NCBI RefSeq assembly: GCF_900110575.1
Contig: NZ_FOEF01000014.1
Coordinates: 62,001-126,000, forward strand
Length of the DNA: 64,000 nt
Source of the DNA: Amycolatopsis saalfeldensis
GTDB lineage: Bacteria > Actinomycetota > Actinomycetes > Mycobacteriales > Pseudonocardiaceae
Direction of reading: 5' to 3'
Part shown: one piece after another, positions 1 to 7,821 of the stretch
Layout: each line of letters starts with the position of its first letter
How positions within the stretch are numbered: position 1 is the stretch's first letter
Translations under genes and position numbers: made by a program
The notes under the pieces: model-generated
Told to the model about the DNA's origin: nothing
The model's input: only the letters and a program-made list of their open reading frames with translations
Database searches by the model: none

Positions 1-1425
1 GAAGTCACGGGCCCCGAAGGCGTACGCGCTGGAGACGATGATGTGGTACGGGTCGCCGTTCATCACGCCGGTGTAGTCGTTGGCCACGGTCCAGCGGTCC
101 CAAGCGCCGCCCTGTTCGGCGTACGCCATCATCGAGCGGACGATGTCCGAGGTCTGCTTCGGGTCGATCGTCGCCAGCAGCGGGATTTCCGAGCGGTAGA
201 TGTCCCAGCCGGAGAAGTTCGTGTACATCGCGTGGCCCTTGTCGGCCTTGTGGATGCGCCCGTCGAAGCCGGGGTAACTACCGTCCACATCGGAGAACAC
301 GTTCGGCTGGATCAGCGAGTGGTACAGCGAGCTGTAGAACGTGGTCATGTCCGCGTCCGAGCCGCCGCTCACCGCGACCTTGCCGAGCTGGTCGTTCCAC
401 GCCTGCCGCGTCGCCGCGGCCACCTGGTCGAACGACTTCTTGCCGTTGTTCTCGGCCTTGAGGTTCGCGTTCGCCCCGTCGACCGACATGAACGACAGGC
501 CGACCTGGGCGTTCACCTGCGCGCCGTTGACGTTGGCGAAGGTGACGTAACCGCCGCTGCCGGGACCGCTGACCGTGGTGTCCTGGGTCTTTTCCTTGGC
601 CGGGCGGGCGATCGCGGCATTCACGCCGTTCGGCTGGGCCACCTTGGCCTTGGCGCCGCCGGACTCGGCGGTCTTGTTCGGCGTCACCGCGCCGTTCTTC
701 CAGGTGCCGACCGAGGCGAACGGGGTGTCGAACTTCGCCGAGAAGTAGACCCGGTAACTGTTCTTGGCGCCGCAGAACCGGCCGCTGGTCGCCCAGCCGC
801 TGATCGTGTCCTTGCCGATGCTGATCGACGCGTCGTCGGTCCCGTTCACCGAGCCGGAGGTGTTCACCAGCAGCGTGGACGAGGCGCCGGCCGGGTAGGT
901 CAGGCGCGCGGAGCCGGTGCGCTGGGTCGCGCTCAGCTCGACTTTCGCGCCGCTGTCCAGCTTCACGTCGTACTCGCCGGCGGTGGCGTGCTCGTTGTCG
1001 TGCGAGAACGTCGAGGTGTAGTGGCCGGGGTCGGTCGCCGGGGAGGTGCTGACCTCACCCACGTACGGGATGAACGGGATGTCCTCGTAACTCGAGCAGC
1101 CCGCGCCGGAAAGGTGCGTGAGGCTGAACCCGGTGAGGGCGTTGTCGTCGTAGAAGTACCCGCCCGGCTGGGACTTCACCGTGTCCGGGCTCCACTGCAC
1201 CATGCCGAACGGCGCCACCGCGCCGGGGAAGGTGTTGCCGGCGCCGCCGCCGGTCCCCTGGTCCGCACCACCGGGCCGGGTCCCGACGAACGGGTTGACC
1301 CACTTCGCCAGGTCTTGCGCGGCCGGGGCGTTCGCCGCCGCCATCGCGGGGGCGGCCGGGGCCATCGCCGCCACCACCGCCGTGGTCAGGAAGATAAGTC
1401 CGGCTCTCCAGCGCGCTCGCGCCAT
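1..1425 (-). CDS. GH92 family alpha-mannosidase, secreted (partial, C-terminus beyond window)
   Basis: Reads leftwards and runs off the left edge; 475 residues are visible, whereas GH92 enzymes are usually much longer, so the C-terminal catalytic part is missing. It starts with an Arg-rich segment, a hydrophobic stretch and a PAMAAA cleavage region near residue 30, i.e. a secretion signal. The segments WVNPFVGT and PGAVAPFGMVQWSPDT right after it are characteristic of GH92, and GWDIYRSEIPLLA and MNGDPYHI near the visible end also fit. GH92 enzymes release mannose from alpha-mannosides outside the cell. ATG 1425 was chosen because GGAGAGG lies about 10 bases upstream. It is divergent from a LacI-type regulator, and an operator-like palindrome lies in its upstream region. 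Family assignment is firm; linkage specificity (often alpha-1,2) is inferred. Confidence 0.9.
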   Translation of the reverse strand, partial: MARARWRAGLIFLTTAVVAAMAPAAPAMAAANAPAAQDLAKWVNPFVGTRPGGADQGTGGGAGNTFPGAVAPFGMVQWSPDTVKSQPGGYFYDDNALTGFSLTHLSGAGCSSYEDIPFIPYVGEVSTSPATDPGHYTSTFSHDNEHATAGEYDVKLDSGAKVELSATQRTGSARLTYPAGASSTLLVNTSGSVNGTDDASISIGKDTISGWATSGRFCGAKNSYRVYFSAKFDTPFASVGTWKNGAVTPNKTAESGGAKAKVAQPNGVNAAIARPAKEKTQDTTVSGPGSGGYVTFANVNGAQVNAQVGLSFMSVDGANANLKAENNGKKSFDQVAAATRQAWNDQLGKVAVSGGSDADMTTFYSSLYHSLIQPNVFSDVDGSYPGFDGRIHKADKGHAMYTNFSGWDIYRSEIPLLATIDPKQTSDIVRSMMAYAEQGGAWDRWTVANDYTGVMNGDPYHIIVSSAYAFGARDF

Positions 1426-1489
1426 ATCGCCATCGCCTCTCCAGTTGTCGGCGCGACTTCGCGTCCACACCACCGTGCCAGGCATGGAT

Positions 1490-1501
1490 GACAACCTTGT
1501 C
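1490..1501. promoter_or_regulatory. LacI-type operator upstream of the GH92 gene
   Basis: GACAACCTTGTC differs at one central base from the perfect palindrome GACAACGTTGTC at the lacI-type start codon 190 bases away. Its position 65 bases upstream of the GH92 start suggests that the same repressor controls both directions. Inferred from sequence match only. Confidence 0.6.
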
Positions 1502-1648
1502 GCGCACACCGTCGATGCGGGCAACCTTGGGCAACAGCTCACGAGAACGTCAAGTCCGAGGTGGGAGTCTGTCCAGTTCAGGACAGACTGATCAGCCATC
1601 TGCCGCACGACCTTCGACGGGTGAATTCCGGTCACCGCGGCACAGGGA

Positions 1649-1678
1649 TTGACATACCCCCGCTGCGTGGTGTGCAAT
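1649..1678 (+). promoter_or_regulatory. Probable leaderless promoter of the LacI/manA/ABC operon
   Basis: TTGACA at 1649-1654 and TGCAAT at 1673-1678 are separated by 18 bases. The expected transcription start (about 1685-1689) falls on or just before ATG 1689, so the mRNA would have no leader. No Shine-Dalgarno sequence precedes that ATG, which agrees with leaderless translation. Confidence 0.6.
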
Positions 1679-1688
1679 CTGCGCCACT

Positions 1689-2741
1689 ATGACAACGTTG
1701 TCTCCTCACGGCCGGGAAGCGGACGGGCTCCCCCGCCCGGCGAGCAGACGGGCCACCATGAGCGACGTGGCCCGGCTGGCGGGCGTCAGCATCAAAACGG
1801 TGTCGCGGGTCGTCAACGACGAGCCCGCGGTGCATCCGGACACCGCGGAGCGGGTGGTCGCGGCCATCGAGCAGCTCGGCTTCCGGCGCAACCTCGGCGC
1901 GCGCAACCTGCGCCGCGGGTCCACGACCGGCACCATCGGCCTGATCGTCGAGGACGTCGGCAACCCCTTCTACTCGGAGCTGAACCGCGCGGTCGAGCGG
2001 ATCGCGACCTCGTTCGGGCGCCAGGTGCTCACCGGCTCGTCGGAGGAGAACTCCGACCGCGAGCGCGAGCTGGCCCTGGAGTTCTGCGCGCGCCGCGTGG
2101 ACGGCATCCTCGTCGTCCCCGCCGGCATGCAGCACGGCTACCTGGTGCCGGAGATGCGCGCGGGCACGCCCGTGGTGTTCCTCGACCGGCCGGCCGGCGA
2201 CATCGTGGCCGACACCGTGCTGCTGGACAACCTCGGCGGCGCCATCGAGGCGGTCACCCACCTGGCCGCGCACGGCCACCGCCGGATCGCCTTCCTCGGC
2301 GACAGCCCGGACATCTTCACCGCGGCCGAGCGCCTGCGCGGATTCCGCGAAGGCTGTGTGCGCAACGGAATCTCCTATGACGAGAGCCTGGTCGTGATGA
2401 CCACGCCCACGCCGGAGACCGTCGGGCACGCCGTGCGGAGCCTGCTCACCGGCCCCGGCGCCGCCACCGCGGTGATCGCCGGCAACAACCGGGTGGCGGT
2501 CCACCTGCTGCGCGCGCTGGCCCACGCGCCGCACCGGCTCGCCATGGTCAGCTTCGACGACTTCGAGCTGGCGGATCTGCTGGACCCGCCGGTCACGGTC
2601 GTCGCACACGACGTCAGCGCCCTCGGGCACGCGGGGGCGGAACTGCTGTTCGCCCGCGTCCAGGGGGATCAGTCCGCACCCAGAAAGGTAATCCTGCCAG
2701 TGCATCTTGTCGCCCGCGGTTCCGGTGAGGTTGCCCCGTGA
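1689..2741 (+). CDS. LacI-family transcriptional regulator of mannose/mannoside use
   Basis: A 350-residue protein with an N-terminal LacI helix-turn-helix (SDVARLAGVSIKTVSRV, about residues 24-40), the hinge region, and a periplasmic-binding-protein-like sensor domain (GTIGLIVEDVGNPFYSEL onward). Start: ATG 1689 fits a leaderless transcript; ATG 1758 would give the more usual short N-terminus, so the first 23 residues are uncertain. Its stop overlaps the GTG of the mannose-6-phosphate isomerase gene (GTGA), so it is the first gene of the uptake operon and probably autoregulated through the palindrome on its own start codon. Effector is likely mannose or a mannose phosphate, inferred from neighbours. 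Confidence 0.9.
   Translation: MTTLSPHGREADGLPRPASRRATMSDVARLAGVSIKTVSRVVNDEPAVHPDTAERVVAAIEQLGFRRNLGARNLRRGSTTGTIGLIVEDVGNPFYSELNRAVERIATSFGRQVLTGSSEENSDRERELALEFCARRVDGILVVPAGMQHGYLVPEMRAGTPVVFLDRPAGDIVADTVLLDNLGGAIEAVTHLAAHGHRRIAFLGDSPDIFTAAERLRGFREGCVRNGISYDESLVVMTTPTPETVGHAVRSLLTGPGAATAVIAGNNRVAVHLLRALAHAPHRLAMVSFDDFELADLLDPPVTVVAHDVSALGHAGAELLFARVQGDQSAPRKVILPVHLVARGSGEVAP
1691..1702. promoter_or_regulatory. LacI-type operator overlapping the regulator's start
   Basis: GACAACGTTGTC is a perfect 12-bp palindrome with a central CG, the usual geometry of LacI-family sites. It sits two bases after the A of ATG 1689 and just downstream of the predicted promoter, so bound repressor would block transcription initiation or elongation. 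Confidence 0.7.
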
Positions 2742-3775
2742 GTACGCAGCACCTCGAGCCGATCCGGCTCCCGGCCAACCAGCCGCCGCAGTTCTACCGC
2801 GGCGGTGACGCCATCGCGGCCCTGCGCGGCGTCGGCTCCGAAACCAAGTTCGGCCCGGAGGACTGGGTCGGGTCCGTCACCACGATGTTCGGCCAGGACA
2901 CCACCGGCCTGACCCGGCTGCCCGGCGGCGGCTGGCTGCGTGACGCCGTGCGCGAGAACCCGGCCGCGTGGCTCGGCGCCAAGCACCTGGCGGCGCTCGG
3001 CGATTCCACCGGCCTGCTGGTGAAGCTGCTCGACGCCGGGCAGCGGCTGCCGGTGCACTTCCACCCGTCGGACGCGTTCGCCCAGCAGCACTTCGACTCG
3101 CACTTCGGCAAGACCGAGGCGTGGATCGTGGTCGGCACCTACGGCGAAGACCCGCGCGTGTACCCGGGTTTCAAGGAGACGGTGAGCAAGGAGACCGTCG
3201 CCGAATGGACCCGCGAGCAGGACTCGCCGAGCATGCTGGGCGCGCTCAACAGCGTCGGCGTGCAGGCCGGCGACACGGTGTACATCCCGTCAGGCCTGCC
3301 GCACGCGATCGGCGAAGGCGTGTTCGTGGTCGAGCTCCAGCAGCCCACGGACTTCTCGCTGACCTTGGAGTGGCGGGACTTCCTGGCCTCGCCGGAGAAG
3401 GGCCACCTCGGCATCGGCTTCGACACCGCGATCGAAACGCTGGACACCTCCGGCTGGGACGAAGAGCGGCTGAAGTCCATCGTCAAGCACACCGCGGCGG
3501 ACACCTCGTCCACTGTGGACCTGCTGGCGACCGGCTCGGACGAGTTCTTCCGCGCGGACCGGCTCCAGGTGACCGGCGCGCCGGTGGCGCTGGACCCGTC
3601 GTTCGCCGTGCTCGTGGTGCTCGACGGCGCGGGCACCCTGCGCACGGAGCACGGCGGCGAGCACCCGCTGGCCAAGGGCGACACCTACGTGGTCCCGTAC
3701 GACGCCGGCCAGGCCGAGGTCACCGGGCACCTGACCGTGATCCGCTGCCGTCCCCCGCTCCCCGAGAAGAGGTAG
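2738..3775 (+). CDS. manA: Class I mannose-6-phosphate isomerase
   Basis: Interconverts mannose 6-phosphate and fructose 6-phosphate in the cytoplasm, feeding imported mannose into glycolysis. The 345-residue protein has the zinc-site pattern of type I isomerases: HFHP at 107-110, Glu127 in KTEAW, and His187 in IPSGLPHAIG. The C-terminal part is a second cupin-like lobe (DTYVVPYDAG). GTG 2738 overlaps the stop of the LacI-type gene, and the ABC ATPase starts 4 bases after its stop, so it is in the middle of a tight operon. No hexokinase is seen in the window, so the phosphorylation step must be encoded elsewhere. Confidence 0.93.
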   Translation: MSTQHLEPIRLPANQPPQFYRGGDAIAALRGVGSETKFGPEDWVGSVTTMFGQDTTGLTRLPGGGWLRDAVRENPAAWLGAKHLAALGDSTGLLVKLLDAGQRLPVHFHPSDAFAQQHFDSHFGKTEAWIVVGTYGEDPRVYPGFKETVSKETVAEWTREQDSPSMLGALNSVGVQAGDTVYIPSGLPHAIGEGVFVVELQQPTDFSLTLEWRDFLASPEKGHLGIGFDTAIETLDTSGWDEERLKSIVKHTAADTSSTVDLLATGSDEFFRADRLQVTGAPVALDPSFAVLVVLDGAGTLRTEHGGEHPLAKGDTYVVPYDAGQAEVTGHLTVIRCRPPLPEKR

Positions 3776-3779
3776 GCCG

Positions 3780-4544
3780 ATGAGCGAGATCCTGCTCGAC
3801 GCAGTCAACCTCACCAAGCACTACGGCTCGGTCGAGGCGCTGCGCGGCGCCTCCTTCCAGGCCCGCGCGGGTGAGGTCACGGCGCTGATCGGCGACAACG
3901 GCGCCGGGAAGTCGACCCTGGTGAAGTGCCTGTCCGGCGCGGAACAGCCGTCGTCGGGCCAGATCCTGCTCGACGGCGCCGAGGTGCACTTCGACACCCC
4001 CACCACCGCGCGGCGCCTGGGCATCGAGACGGTGTACCAGGACCTCGCGGTGGCGCCGGAGCTCGACCCGGCCGCGAACCTGTTCCTGGGCCGGGAAATC
4101 CACCGCAAGGGTTTCCTGGGCAAGCTCGGCATGCTGGACAAGCCGGAGATGCGGCGGCAGGCGGTCGAGGAGTTCAAGCGCCTCGGCGTGACGCTGCAGA
4201 GCACCGACGTGCCGATCGGCTCGCTGTCGGGCGGGCAGCGCCAGAGTGTCGCGGTGGCGCGCTCGGTGGTGTGGGCGTCGAAGGTCGTGTTCATGGACGA
4301 GCCGACCGCCGCGCTCGGCGTGGTGCAGCGCGAGCGCGTGCTGGACGTGATCAAGAAGGTGCGGGACAAGGGCATCGCCGTGGTGCTGATCAGCCACAAC
4401 ATGCCCGAGGTCCTGTCGGTCTCCGACCGGATCGAGGTGCTGCGCCTCGGCAAGCGCGTCGCCCGGTTCGTCGGCTCGGACACGAAGCTGGAAGACCTCG
4501 TCGCGGCGATGACCGGAGCCTTGGTACAGGAGGAGGCAGCGTGA
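3780..4544 (+). CDS. Sugar ABC transporter ATP-binding protein, single-domain CUT2 type
   Basis: ATPase of a CUT2-type (ribose/xylose/fructose class) monosaccharide importer. At 254 residues it contains one nucleotide-binding domain: Walker A GDNGAGKS at 38-45, Q-loop Gln87, signature LSGGQ at 149-153, Walker B VVFMDEP at 169-175 and His206. Most CUT2 ATPases (RbsA, XylG) are about 500 residues with two such domains; the short form resembles FrcA of the rhizobial fructose/mannose/ribose transporter, so it presumably acts as a homodimer. Its stop overlaps the GTG of the permease gene. A mannose substrate is inferred from manA and the GH92 gene. Confidence 0.9.
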   Translation: MSEILLDAVNLTKHYGSVEALRGASFQARAGEVTALIGDNGAGKSTLVKCLSGAEQPSSGQILLDGAEVHFDTPTTARRLGIETVYQDLAVAPELDPAANLFLGREIHRKGFLGKLGMLDKPEMRRQAVEEFKRLGVTLQSTDVPIGSLSGGQRQSVAVARSVVWASKVVFMDEPTAALGVVQRERVLDVIKKVRDKGIAVVLISHNMPEVLSVSDRIEVLRLGKRVARFVGSDTKLEDLVAAMTGALVQEEAA

Positions 4545-5590
4545 CCGCACCGCCGAAGGACCCGGAGATTCAGACCACTGTGGACGGTGGGTTCGGCAAG
4601 GTGCCGCTGGGCAAGCGGCTGATCGGCGCCAACACGTTCTGGATCGCGCTGGTGCTGGTGGCGCTGATCATCGTGTTCACCGCGATCGCGCCGAACGAGT
4701 TCGCCACGCTGTTCACCTTCCAGACGCTGCTGATCGAGACGTCCGTGCTGCTGGTGCTGTCGGTCGGCATGACGTTCGTGATCATCACCTCCGGCATCGA
4801 CCTGTCCGTGGGCTCGGTGCTGATCTTCGCCGGCATGGTCGCGGGCAAGACGATGGAGGCGCTCAGCGGCGGCGACGCGTCGAACGCCGGCTGGGGCGTG
4901 ATCACCGTCGGGCTGGTCGCGGCCGTGGTCGCGGGCACGATCTGGGGCCTGATCAACGGGTTCCTGATCGCGGTGGCGAACATCCCGCCGCTGATCGTCA
5001 CGCTCGGCACCATGGGCGCGGCGCTCGGCGCGGCGTACCTGCTCAACGGCGGGTCCGACGTGCGCAGTGTGCCCACCCAGCTGAACAAGACCCTGGGTTA
5101 CGGCACGTCGTTCGGCGGCGTGCCGAACCTGGTGCTGGTGGCCGTGGTGATCACCCTGATCGGCGCGTGGCTGCTGCACACCACCAAGTTCGGCCGTTAC
5201 ACCTTCGCGGTCGGCTCCAACGCCGAAGCCGCGCGGCGCTCCGGCATCGGCGTCACTGCGCACCTGCTGAAGGTGTACACGCTGACCGGGTTCCTGGCCG
5301 GGATCGCCGGTTTCCTCTCGCTGGCCTACTACGCGTCGACCACGATCTCGGCGCACACCACGGACAACCTGAACGCCATCGCCGCCACGGTGATGGGCGG
5401 TACGAGCCTCTTCGGCGGCGTCGGATCGGTGCTGGGCACGGTGATCGGCGTGTTCATCCCGGCCGTGCTGAAGAAGGGCTTCAACATCACGCACGTCCAG
5501 GACTTCTGGCAGATGATCGCGGTCGGCGCGGTGCTGATCGCGGCCGTCTGGTTCGACCAGCGACGCCGTCGCAACCGCAACTCCCGCTGA
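4541..5590 (+). CDS. Sugar ABC transporter permease, CUT2 type
   Basis: A 349-residue integral membrane protein with 8-10 hydrophobic helices, beginning around NTFWIALVLVALIIVF. Typical CUT2 permease segments are present: GMTFVIITSGIDLSVGSVL, the NGFLIAVANIPPLIVTLGT stretch, and the coupling region FAVGSNAEAARRSGI. GTG 4541 was chosen because it has AGGAGG upstream and overlaps the ATPase stop (GTGA); the open frame continues upstream inside the ATPase gene but that part is not coding. Works with the preceding ATPase and the following lipoprotein. Confidence 0.92.
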   Translation: MTAPPKDPEIQTTVDGGFGKVPLGKRLIGANTFWIALVLVALIIVFTAIAPNEFATLFTFQTLLIETSVLLVLSVGMTFVIITSGIDLSVGSVLIFAGMVAGKTMEALSGGDASNAGWGVITVGLVAAVVAGTIWGLINGFLIAVANIPPLIVTLGTMGAALGAAYLLNGGSDVRSVPTQLNKTLGYGTSFGGVPNLVLVAVVITLIGAWLLHTTKFGRYTFAVGSNAEAARRSGIGVTAHLLKVYTLTGFLAGIAGFLSLAYYASTTISAHTTDNLNAIAATVMGGTSLFGGVGSVLGTVIGVFIPAVLKKGFNITHVQDFWQMIAVGAVLIAAVWFDQRRRRNRNSR

Positions 5591-5620
5591 CTCCCCCCGA
5601 GTACGAAGAGGTGCTTGAAG

Positions 5621-6619
5621 ATGAAGCTGAGCAAGACCCTGATCACCGCCGGCGCGCTCGCCTCGGCCGCCTCGCTGCTGGCCGCGTGCGGCCAGGGCCA
5701 GGTGGGCCAGAGCGGCGGCTCCGGCGGCACGTCGAACACGGCCAACAGCAAGAAGCTCGCGCTGGTGCCGGGGGTGCAGGCCGAGCCGTTCTACATCTCG
5801 ATGCAGTGCGCCGCGCAGGACGAGGCGAAGAAGCTGGGCTACGACCTGACCACGCAGGCGCCGCAGATGTTCGACGCGGCCATGCAGACCACGATCGTCA
5901 ACGCGCTGGGCTCCAACCCGCCGGCCGCCCTGCTCGTCACCCCGACCGACGACAAGGCGATGCTCGCGCCGATCCAGCAGGTGAAGAACCGCGGCACGAA
6001 GATCGTCGAGGTGGACACCTCGCTGCAGGACAAGAGCGTCGCGGTGTCGTCCATCTCCTCGGACAACACCGAGGGCGGCAAGATGGCCGCGCAGACGCTG
6101 GCGAAGCTGGCCGGCGGCAAGTCCGGGTCGGTGCTGATCCTCGACACCATCGCGGGCACCTCGACCACGGCCGCGCGGGCCAAGGGCTTCGAGGACGAGC
6201 TGAAGAACTCCCCGAACCTCAAGTCGGCGGGCATCCAGTTCACCCAGAACGAGCCCGACCAGGCGGCGGCCAAGGTGACCGCGGCGCTGGCCTCGACCCC
6301 GGACCTGATCGGCATCTTCGCCACCAACCTCAACACCGGTGAGGGCGCGGCCACCGGCCTGCGCAACGCGGGCAAGATCGGCCAGGTCAACCTGATCGGC
6401 TTCGACGCCAGCCCGTCCGAAGTGGACGGCCTGCGCAAGGGCGAGTACCAGGGCCTGATCGCCCAGGACCCGGCCTCGATCGGCGTGCAGGGCGTCGACC
6501 AGGCGGTGGCTTCGCTGGAGGGCAAGCCGGTCACCCGCAACCTGACCGCGAACCTGCACTCCATCACCAAGGCCGACATGGACGCGAACTCGCAGTACTT
6601 CTACAAGCAGAAGTGCTGA
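5621..6619 (+). CDS. Sugar ABC transporter substrate-binding lipoprotein
   Basis: Extracytoplasmic sugar-binding protein of the transporter. The 332-residue sequence starts with a lipoprotein signal and lipobox LLAAC (Cys23), a short Ser/Gly linker, and then a periplasmic-binding-protein fold of the ribose-binding type (VNALGSNPPAALLVTPTD, LIGFDASPSEVDGL). ATG 5621 follows GAAGAGG by 9 bases; a TTG two codons earlier is less likely. Last gene of the operon, followed by a strong hairpin. Specificity for mannose is inferred from context only. Confidence 0.92.
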   Translation: MKLSKTLITAGALASAASLLAACGQGQVGQSGGSGGTSNTANSKKLALVPGVQAEPFYISMQCAAQDEAKKLGYDLTTQAPQMFDAAMQTTIVNALGSNPPAALLVTPTDDKAMLAPIQQVKNRGTKIVEVDTSLQDKSVAVSSISSDNTEGGKMAAQTLAKLAGGKSGSVLILDTIAGTSTTAARAKGFEDELKNSPNLKSAGIQFTQNEPDQAAAKVTAALASTPDLIGIFATNLNTGEGAATGLRNAGKIGQVNLIGFDASPSEVDGLRKGEYQGLIAQDPASIGVQGVDQAVASLEGKPVTRNLTANLHSITKADMDANSQYFYKQKC

Positions 6620-6636
6620 CCCCGGACCAGCGGTAG

Positions 6637-6672
6637 CGAAGGGGACTTTCCCACCGGGGAGAGTCCCCTTCG
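6637..6672 (+). terminator. Hairpin terminator after the mannose operon
   Basis: CGAAGGGGACT at 6637-6647 pairs perfectly with AGTCCCCTTCG at 6662-6672 around a 14-base loop. It directly follows the last operon gene. There is no clear T-run, as is common in actinomycetes. Confidence 0.7.
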
Positions 6673-6686
6673 TCGCGTCCGGCGCC

Positions 6687-6703
6687 GTGAAAGTCCCCTT
6701 CAC
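6687..6703. repeat. Intergenic palindromic repeat, AAGTCCCCTTC type
   Basis: GTGAAAGTCCCCTTCAC is an imperfect palindrome that repeats the AGTCCCCTTC arm of the preceding terminator. It has the same layout (GTGAA...TTCAC) as the palindrome at 12863-12879, suggesting a dispersed genomic repeat family. Confidence 0.5.
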
Positions 6704-6759
6704 CGCATTCGGGGCTAGGATCGACTCCCCCAGACACCGTCGCCGAGGGGAGGCCGCCG

Positions 6760-7821
6760 ATGACCGAGGGTGCGCGCCTGCCCTGGCGGCCCGCCCCGGC
6801 CGGCACCGCCACCGCGTCCGTGCTGGCCGCTGCCCGGAAGGCCTCCGACGAGCTGATCGACGGGCTCACCGGCGTCCGCGCGCGCCGGGCCACCCACGGG
6901 CTGCGGCGGCTGTTCGGCTTCGCCGGGCTCGGCCTCACGGACCTGTCGGGCTCACTGCTGTGGTCCGGGCGGCCGGGCGCGGACGAGGCCGTCGCCCGGG
7001 TGCTGGACGAGGTGCTGCACAGCGAGGAGCCGGTGTCAGCGGGCGGGGTGGCCGCCGTGCCGCTGCACGTCCACGACGAGCTGGCCGGCGCGTTGCTGGT
7101 GCTGGGCGATCCGCCGGTCAGTGTCCTGCGGCAGGCCGCCGACCTGGTGGTGCAGGCCCTCGAACGCGGCCGGCTGGAGGCTTCGGCCGATCAGGCGGCG
7201 CAGGCCGAGCTGCGGGCGCTGCGGGCGGAGATGTCGCCGCATTTCGTGTACAACGCGTTGACGGTGATCGCGTCGCTGGTCCGCGACGAGCCGGACCGCG
7301 CGCGCGACCTGATGCTGGACTTCGCGGACTACACGCGCTACAGCTTGGCGCGCCATGGCGAATACACCGTGGTGGCCGAAGAGTTCCGCGCGGTGGAGAC
7401 GTACCTGGCGCTGCAGCGCGCGGTGCTCGGCGAACGGCTGCGGGTCCAGGTGCGGGTGGCGCCGGAGGTGCTGGCCGTCGCGGTGCCGTACCTGGTGCTG
7501 GAGCCGCTGGTGGAGAACGCGATCCGGCACGGCATCGAGCCGCGGTCCGGCGCCGGGCTGGTCCAGGTGCACGGGCAGGCGGAAGGGAACGACTGCGTGA
7601 TCAGCGTGGAGGACGACGGGGTCGGCATGGAGCCGGCGCTCGCGGCGGACATCCTCGCCGGGCGCGTGGCCGACGGCGCCGGGCTCGGACTGGCCAATGT
7701 GGACAGACGACTCCGCAACGTCTACGGCGCCTGGTACGGGCTGACCGTCGAAACCGGGCTCACGGTCGGCACCCGGGTGATCGTGCGGGTGCCGCGCTTC
7801 CAGCCGGGGGTGCTGCCGTGA
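6760..7821 (+). CDS. LytS/YehU-type sensor histidine kinase, soluble
   Basis: A 353-residue kinase of the LytS class. The N-terminal half has no membrane helix and looks like a GAF-type sensor (VAAVPLHVHDELAGALLVLGD). The phosphoacceptor box is EMSPHFVYNAL with His161, followed by the ATP-binding region: LEPLVENAIRHGIE (N box), VEDDGVGM and GLGLANVDRRL. ATG 6760 is preceded by GAGGGGAGG. Its stop overlaps the GTG of the LytTR response regulator, so they form a pair. Being cytosolic it may sense a metabolite; the downstream acetate/monocarboxylate-type symporters are the likely targets, as in other LytS-like systems beside nutrient transporters. Confidence 0.88.
   Translation: MTEGARLPWRPAPAGTATASVLAAARKASDELIDGLTGVRARRATHGLRRLFGFAGLGLTDLSGSLLWSGRPGADEAVARVLDEVLHSEEPVSAGGVAAVPLHVHDELAGALLVLGDPPVSVLRQAADLVVQALERGRLEASADQAAQAELRALRAEMSPHFVYNALTVIASLVRDEPDRARDLMLDFADYTRYSLARHGEYTVVAEEFRAVETYLALQRAVLGERLRVQVRVAPEVLAVAVPYLVLEPLVENAIRHGIEPRSGAGLVQVHGQAEGNDCVISVEDDGVGMEPALAADILAGRVADGAGLGLANVDRRLRNVYGAWYGLTVETGLTVGTRVIVRVPRFQPGVLP

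Noticed and set aside
3821..6703. 960-codon open frame on the minus strand over the ABC transporter genes
   Set aside because: Antisense to three well-supported genes; composition is His/Arg/Val/Gly-rich with no domain, as expected from GC bias.
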